Below are positions 57,436 through 64,000 of a DNA stretch of 64,000 bases, one piece after another. The notes beneath the pieces are model-generated. The model searched no databases. It was given only the letters and a program-made list of their open reading frames with translations, and was not told the DNA's origin. The stretch comes from Apostichopus japonicus (lineage: Eukaryota > Echinodermata > Holothuroidea > Aspidochirotida > Stichopodidae), in the NCBI RefSeq assembly GCF_037975245.1, contig NC_092576.1, positions 20,895,611-20,959,610 of the forward strand, read 5' to 3'. The first letter of the stretch is position 1. Each line of letters begins with the position of its first letter. Position numbers and translations under genes: made by a program.

Positions 57436-59801
57436 GGAACATTCGATTGATCGGTACCGCACATTCGATTGATCGGAACGGAACATTCGATTCATCGGTA
57501 CCGCACATTCGATTGATCGAAACGGAACATTCGATTGATCGGTACCGCACATTCGTTTGATCGGTACCGCACATTCGACTGATCGGTACCGCACATTCGA
57601 TTGATCGGTACTGCACATTCGCTTGATCGGTACCGCACATTCGATTGATCGGTACCGCACATTCGATTGATCGGTACCGCACATTCGATTGATCGGTACC
57701 GCACATTCGATTGATCCGTACCGCACATTCGATTGATCGGTCACGCACATTCGCTTGATCGGTACGGAACATTCCTTTGATCGGTACCGCACATTCGATT
57801 GATCGGTACGGAACATTCGATTGATCGGTAAGGAACATTCGATTGATCAGTACTGCACATTCGATTGATCGGAACCGCACATTCGATTGATCGGTACGGA
57901 ACATTCGATTGATCGGTACCGCACATTCGATTGATCGGTACCGCACATTCGATTGATCGGTACGGAACATTCGATTGATCCGTACCGCACATTCGATTGA
58001 TCCGTACCGCACATTCGATTAAGCGGTACCGCACATTCGATTGATCGGTACGGAACATTCGTTTGATCGGTACCGCACATTCGTTTGATCGGTACCGCAC
58101 ATTCGATTGATCGGTACTGCACATTCGATTGATCGGTACTGCACATTCGATTGATCGGTACCGAACATTCGATTGATCGGTACCGCACATTCGATTGATC
58201 GGTACCGCACATTCGATTGATCGGAACGGAACATTCGTTTGATCGGTACCGCACATTCGATTGATCGGTACCGCACATTCGATTGATCGGTACGGAACAT
58301 TCGTTTGATCGGTACCGCACATTCGATTGATCGGTACCGCACATTCGATTGATCGGTCACGCACATTCGATTGATCGGTACGGAACATTCGTTTGATCGG
58401 TATCGCACATTCGATTGATCGGTACGGAACATTCGATTGATCGGTAAGGAACATTCGATTGATCGGTACCGCACATTCGATTGATCGGTACGGAACATTC
58501 GATTGATCGGTAAGGAACATTCGATTAATCGGTACTGCACATTCGATTGATCGGTACCGCACATTCGATTGATCGGTACCGCACATTCGATTGATCGGTA
58601 CGGAACATTCGTTTGATCGGTACCGCACATTCGATTGATCGGTACCGCACATTCGATTGATCGGTACTGCACATTCGATTGATCGGTACTGCACATTCGA
58701 TTGATCGGTACCGAACATTCGATTGATCGGTACCGCACATTCGATTGATCGGTACCGCACATTCGATTGATCGGAACGGAACATTCGATTGATCGGTACC
58801 GCACATTCGATTGATCGAAACGGAAAATTCGATTGATCGGTACCGCACATTCGTTTGATCGGTACCGCACATTCGATTGATCGGTACCGCACATTCGATT
58901 GATCGGAACGGAACATTCGATTGATCGGTACCGCACATTCGATTGATCGAAACGGAACATTCGATTGATCGGTACCGCACATTCGTTTGATCGGTACCGC
59001 ACATTCGATTGATCGGTACCGCACATTCGATTGATCGGTACTGCACATTCGATTGATCGGTACTGCACATTCGATTGATCGGTTCCGCACATTCGATTGA
59101 TCGGTACCGCACATTCGATTGATCGGTACCGCACATTCGATTGATCCGTACCGCACATTCGATTGATCGGTCACGCACATTCGCTTGATCGGTACGGAAC
59201 ATTCGTTTGATCGGTACCGCACATTCGATTAATCGGTACGGAACATTAGATTGATCGGTACAGAAGATTCGATTGATCGGTACTGCACATTCGATTGATC
59301 GGTACCGCACATTCGATTGATCGGAACCGCACATTCGATTGATCGGTACCGCACATTCGATTGATCGGTACAGAACATTCGATTGATCGGTTCCGCACAT
59401 TCGATTGATCGGTACGGAACATTCGATTGATCGGTACCGCACATTCGATTGATCCGTACCGCACATTCGATTGAGCGGTACCGCACATTCGATTGATCGG
59501 TCACGCACATTCGATTGATCGGTACGGAACATTCGTTTGATCGGTACCGCACATTCGATTGATCGGTACGGAACATTCGATTGATCGGTAAGGAACATTC
59601 GATTGATCGGTACCGCACATTCGATTGATCGGTACCGCACATTCGATTGATCGGTACCGAACATTCGATTGATCGGTACCGCACATTCGATTGATCGGTA
59701 CCGCACATTCGATTGATCGGTACCGCACATTCGATTGATCGGTACCGCACATTCGATTGATCGGTACCGCACATTCGATTGATCAGTACCGCACATTCGA
59801 T

Positions 59802-59817
59802 TGTGCGGTACCGATCA
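59802..59817. other. Microinversion of 16-18 bp inside the array
   Basis: Here the text reads TGTGCGGTACCGATCA where the array would read TGATCGGTACCGCACA. The former is the exact reverse complement of the latter and is centred on the junction palindrome CGGTACCG. The monomer length is kept. If the inversion is 16 bp, the next base (59,818) is a T-to-A change; if 18 bp, the first base is a substitution. The previous monomer has CAGTACC and the next has CGTGTG. I saw no second instance in the window. Confidence 0.9.
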
Positions 59818-62800
59818 ATCGTGTGATCGGTACCGCACATTCGATTGATCGGTACGGAACATTCGATTGATCTGTAAGGAACATTCGATTGATCGGTACT
59901 GCACATTCGATTGATCGGTACCGCACATTCGATTGATCGGTACCGCACATTCGATTGATCGGTACCGCACATTCGATTGATCGGTACCGCACATTCGATT
60001 GATCGGTACCGCACATTCGATTGATCGGTTCGGAACATTCGATTGATCGGTACCGCACATTCGATTGATCGGTACTGCACATTCGATTGATCGGTACCGC
60101 ACATTCGATTGATCCGTACCGCACATTCGATTGATCGGTACCGCACATTCGATTGATCGGTACGGAACATTCGATTGATCGGTACTGCACATTCGATTGA
60201 TCGGTACCGAACATTCGATTGATCGGTACCGCACATTCGATTGATCGGTACCGCACATTCGATTGATCGGAACGGAACATTCGATTGATCGGTACCGCAC
60301 ATTCGATTGATCGGTACCGCACATTCGATTGATCGGTACCGCACATTCGATTGATCGGTACTGCACATTCGATTGATCGGTACTGCACATTCGATTGATC
60401 GGTACCGCACATTCGATTGATCGGTACCGCACATTCGATTGATCGGTACCGCACATTCGATTGATCGGTACCGCACATTCGATTGATCGGTACCGCACAT
60501 TCGTTTGATCGGTACCGCACATTCGATTGATCGGTACCGCACATTCGATTGATCGGAACGGAACATTCGATTGATCGGTACCGCATATTCGATTGATCCG
60601 TACGGCACATTCGATAGATCGGTCACTCACATTCGATTGATCGGTACGGAACATTCGTTTGATCGGTACCGCACATTCGATTGATCGGTATGGAACATTC
60701 GATTGATCGGTACCGCACATTCGATTGATCGGTACCTCACATTCGATTGATCCGTACCGCACATTCGATTGATCGGTCACGCACATTCGATTGATCGGTA
60801 AGGAACATTCGATTGATCGGTACCGCACATTCGATTGATCGGAACGGAACATTCGATTGATCGGTACCGCACATTCGATTGATCCGTACCGCACATTCGA
60901 TTGATCGGTCACGCACATTCGATTGATCGGTACGGAACATTCGTGTGATCGGTACCGCACATTCGATTAATCGGTACGGAACATTCGATTGATCTGTAAG
61001 GAACATTCGATTGATCGGTACTGCACATTCGATTGATCGGTACCGCACATTCGATTGATCGAAACGGAACATTCGATTGATCGGTACCGCACATTCGTTT
61101 GATCGGTACCGCACATTCGATTGATCGGTACCGCACATTCGATTGATCGGTACTGCACATTCGCTTGATCGGTACTGCACATTCGATTGATCGGTACCGC
61201 ACATTCGATTGATCGGTACCGCACATTCGATTGATCGGTACCGCACATTCTATTGATCGGTACCGCACATTCGATTGATCGGTACCGCACATTCGATTGA
61301 TCGGTACGGAACATTCGATTGATCGGTACCGCACATTCGATTGATCGGTACCGCACATTCGATTGATCGGTACCGCACATTCGATTGATCCGTACCGCAC
61401 ATTCGATTGATCGGTACCGCACATTCGATTGATCGGTACGGAACATTCGATTGATCGGTACTGCACATTCGATTGATCGGTACCGAACATTCGATTGATC
61501 GGTACCGCACATTCGATTGATCGGTACCGCACATTCGATTGATCGGAACGGAACATTCGATTGATCGGTACCGCACATTCGATTGATCGGTACCGCACAT
61601 TCGATTGATCGGTACCGCACATTCGATTGATCGGTACTGCACATTCGATTGATCGGTACTGCACATTCGATTGATCGGTACCGCACATTCGATTGATCCG
61701 TACCGCACATTCGATTGATCGGTACCGCACATTCGATTGATCGGTACCGCACATTCGATTGATCGGTACCGCACATTCGATTGATCGGTACCGCACATTC
61801 GATTGATCGGTACCGCACATTCGATTGATCGGAACGGAACATTCGATTGATCGGTACCGCATATTCGATTGATCCGTACGGCACATTCGATTGATCGGTC
61901 ACTCACATTCGATTGATCGGTACGGAACATTCGTTTGATCGGTACCGCACATTCGATTGATCGGTATGGAACATTCGATTGATCGGTAAGGAACATTCGA
62001 TTGATCGGTACCTCACATTCGATTGATCCGTACCGCACATTCGATTGATCCGTACCGCACATTCGATTAATCGGTCACGCACATTCGATTGATCGGTACG
62101 GAACATTCGATTGATCGGTACCGCACATTCGATTGATCGGAACGTAACATTCGATTGATCGGTACCGCACATTCGATTGATCCGTACCGCACATTCGATT
62201 GATCGGTCACGCACATTCGATTGATCGGTACGGAACATTCGTGTGATCGGTACCGCACATTCGATTAATCGGTACGGAACATTCGATTGATCTGTAAGGA
62301 ACATTCGATTGATCGGTACTGCACATTCGATTGATCGGTACCGCACATTCGATTGATCGAAACGGAACATTCGATTGATCGGTACCGCACATTCGTTTGA
62401 TCGGTACCGCACATTCGATTGATCGGTACCGCACATTCGATTGATCGGTACTGCACATTCGCTTGATCGGTACCGCACATTCGATTGATCGGTACCGCAC
62501 ATTCGATTGATCGGTACCGCACATTCGATTGATCGGTACCGCACATTCGATTGATCCGTACCGCACATTCGATTGATCGGTCACGCACATTCGCTTGATC
62601 GGTACGGAACATTCCTTTGATCGGTACCGCACATTCGATTGATCGGTACGGAACATTCGATTGATCGGTAAGGAACATTCGATTGATCGGTACTGCACAT
62701 TCGATTGATCGGTACCGCACATTCGATTGATTGGAACCGCACATTCGATTGATCGGTACGGAACATTTGATTGATCGGCACCGCACATTCGATTGATCGG

Positions 62801-64000
62801 TACCGCACATTCGATTGATCGGTACGGAACATTCGATTGATCGGTACCGCACATTCGATTGATCCGTACCGCACATTCGATTGAGCGGTACCGCACATTC
62901 GATTGATCGGTACGGAACATTCGTTTGATCGGTACCGCACATTCGATTGATCGGTACCGCACATTCGATTGATCGGTACTGCACATTCGATTGATCGGTA
63001 CTGCACATTCGATTGATCGGTACCGAACATTCGATTGATCGGTACCGCACATTCGATTGATCGGTACCGCACATTCGATTGATCGGAACGGAACATTCGT
63101 TTGATCGGTACCGCACATTCGATTGATCGGTACCGCACATTCGATTGATCGGTACGGAACATTCGTTTGATCGGTACTGCACATTCGATTGATCGGTACC
63201 GCACATTCGATTGATCGGTCACGCACATTCGATTGATCGGTACGGAACATTCGTTTGATCGGTATCGCACATTCGATTGATCGGTACGGAACATTCGATT
63301 GATCGGTAATGAACATTCGATTGATCGGTACCGCACATTCGATTGATCGGTACGGAACATTCGATTGATCGGTAAGGAACATTCGATTAATCGGTACTGC
63401 ACATTCGATTGATCGGTACCGCACATTCGATTGATCGGTACCGCACATTCGATTGATCGGTACGGAACATTCGTTTGATCGGTACCGCACATTCGATTGA
63501 TCGGTACCGCACATTCGATTGATCGGTACTGCACATTCGATTGATCGGTACTGCACATTCGATTGATCGGTACCGCACATTCGATTGATCGGTACCACAC
63601 ATTCGATTGATCAGTACCGCACATTCGATTGATCGGTACCGCACATTCGATTGATCGGTACCGCACATTCGATTGATCGGTACCGCACACTCGATTGATC
63701 GGTACCGCACATTCGATTGATCGGTACCGAACATTCGATTGATCGGTACCGCACATTCGATTGATCGGTACGGAACATTCGATTGATCGGTACCGCACAT
63801 TCGATTGATCGGTACGGAACATTCGTGTGATCGGTACCGCACATTCGATTGATCGGTACGGAACATTCGATTGATCTGTAAGGAACATTCGATTGATCGG
63901 TACTGCACATTCGATTGATCGGTACCGCACATTCGATTGATCGGTACCGCACATTCGATTGATCGGTACCGCACATTCGATTGATCGGTACCGCACATTC

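Larger units (their letters stand above)
1..64000. repeat. 22-bp satellite array filling the window (~2,910 monomers)
   Basis: Every line reads as head-to-tail copies of a 22-bp unit: CGCACATTCG at positions 1-10, then ATTGATCGGTAC at 11-22. Base 1 is monomer position 1 and the last partial monomer starts at 63992. The difference, 63,991 bp, plus 29 bp lost in 22 identified short monomers equals exactly 2,910 x 22. Apart from one 16-18 bp inversion at ~59.8 kb, orientation never changes. Common variants are GGAAC or TGCAC for CGCAC at the monomer start, T or C for A at position 11, C for G at 18, A for T at 20 and A for C at 22. The variants form long-range patterns (higher-order repeats). 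Adjacent consensus monomers create the palindrome CGGTACCG (a KpnI site) at each junction, and GATC occurs once per monomer. No unique sequence, gene, RNA or mobile element is embedded anywhere, so all stretches over 300 bp are accounted for by this array. Eukaryotic origin and chromosomal position are inferred; the array extends past both window edges. Confidence 0.99.
56100..64000. repeat. Right-hand zone of shuffled partial modules
   Basis: Modules known from ~18.4-21.4 kb recur at irregular spacing. The GATCTGTAAGG variant, single in earlier blocks (19,182, 36,989, 44,403, 49,837), appears five times here: 57,075, 59,869, 60,991, 62,289 and 63,873, spaced 127, 51, 59 and 72 monomers. GGTCACTCAC recurs near 56,706, 60,621 and 61,897. 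No single period describes the zone. All spacings are whole monomers, and no short monomer occurs. Confidence 0.8.

Noticed and set aside
59790-59830. Possible transposon terminal inverted repeat or insertion scar at the inverted stretch
   Set aside because: Monomer length is unchanged, there is no inserted DNA and no target-site duplication; a simple inversion of 16-18 bp explains it.
350-63998. Many long minus-strand open reading frames of 60-1,183 codons with a 22-residue repeat
   Set aside because: They overlap one another in all three frames, encode the same rotated period, start at arbitrary monomers (often GTG) and stop only at array variants. There is no ribosome-binding or splice context, no unique domain and no change of composition. 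They follow from a stop-free 22-bp unit.
1-64000. CRISPR array
   Set aside because: The repeats are directly contiguous with no unique spacers, and no cas genes are present.
1-64000. Telomeric repeat array
   Set aside because: The 22-bp monomer has none of the short G-rich strand units typical of telomeres. A subtelomeric position cannot be excluded but nothing in the sequence supports it.
1-64000. True CENP-B box
   Set aside because: The spacing between TTCG and CGG is six rather than seven bases and the final G of CGGG is T, so the established core is not met. Kept only as a low-interest resemblance.
1-64000. tRNA, rRNA, promoter, terminator, origin or riboswitch signals
   Set aside because: Nothing but the monomer and its variants is present. 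Any match to a short motif would recur thousands of times and carry no specific meaning.
1-64000. A previously undescribed gene-based system
   Set aside because: No coding or RNA gene content could be supported on either strand; the only structure is the satellite and its higher-order organisation.

Overview
The whole window is one uninterrupted satellite (minisatellite-type) array. The monomer is 22 bp (positions 1-10 CGCACATTCG, positions 11-22 ATTGATCGGTAC). It runs head to tail in one orientation from base 1 to base 64000 and continues beyond both edges. I find no unique sequence, gene, RNA gene, transposon, CRISPR array or promoter. Phase accounting gives about 2,910 monomers plus a 9-bp partial. 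All are 22 bp except 22 short ones (20 or 21 bp), which together lose 29 bp and fully explain the change of repeat register across the window. An array this long without genes, with nested higher-order repeats, points to a eukaryotic chromosome (heterochromatic, pericentromeric, centromeric or subtelomeric DNA). The sequence does not identify the species. The consensus is 50% GC with three CpGs per monomer and no CpG depletion.

Layout. (a) 1 to ~3.9 kb: monomers with internal copies spaced 94 monomers (2,066 bp) and 39 monomers (857 bp) apart, and a copy of ~0.8-2.6 kb at ~5.7-7.5 kb. (b) ~3.9-21.78 kb: first copy of a ~17.8-kb block (U1). (c) ~21.8-46.65 kb: second copy of that block (U2). 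It differs from U1 by whole-monomer deletions of 66, 88 and 44 bp and by an internal 7,414-bp tandem duplication (~30.33-37.74 and ~37.74-45.16 kb). (d) ~44.7-53.5 kb: further stacked tandem duplications of 2,222 and 1,100 bp, plus a dispersed copy 5,566/5,434 bp from its source. (e) ~53.5-56.1 kb: a 1,034/1,056-bp quasi-tandem zone. (f) ~56.1-64 kb: shuffled partial copies of the same modules, with a unique 16-18 bp microinversion at ~59.8 kb.

The minus strand is free of stops in all three frames of the consensus because 22 is not a multiple of 3 and the reverse monomer contains no TAA, TAG or TGA. This yields many long minus-strand open frames (up to 1,183 codons) that all encode the same 22-residue period. 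I treat them as by-products of the repeat, not genes. The main interest is the recorded history of array evolution: duplication junctions lying in runs of perfect monomers, deletions in whole-monomer units between matching flanks, and short monomers confined to one part of the array. I see no evidence of a new gene-based system.
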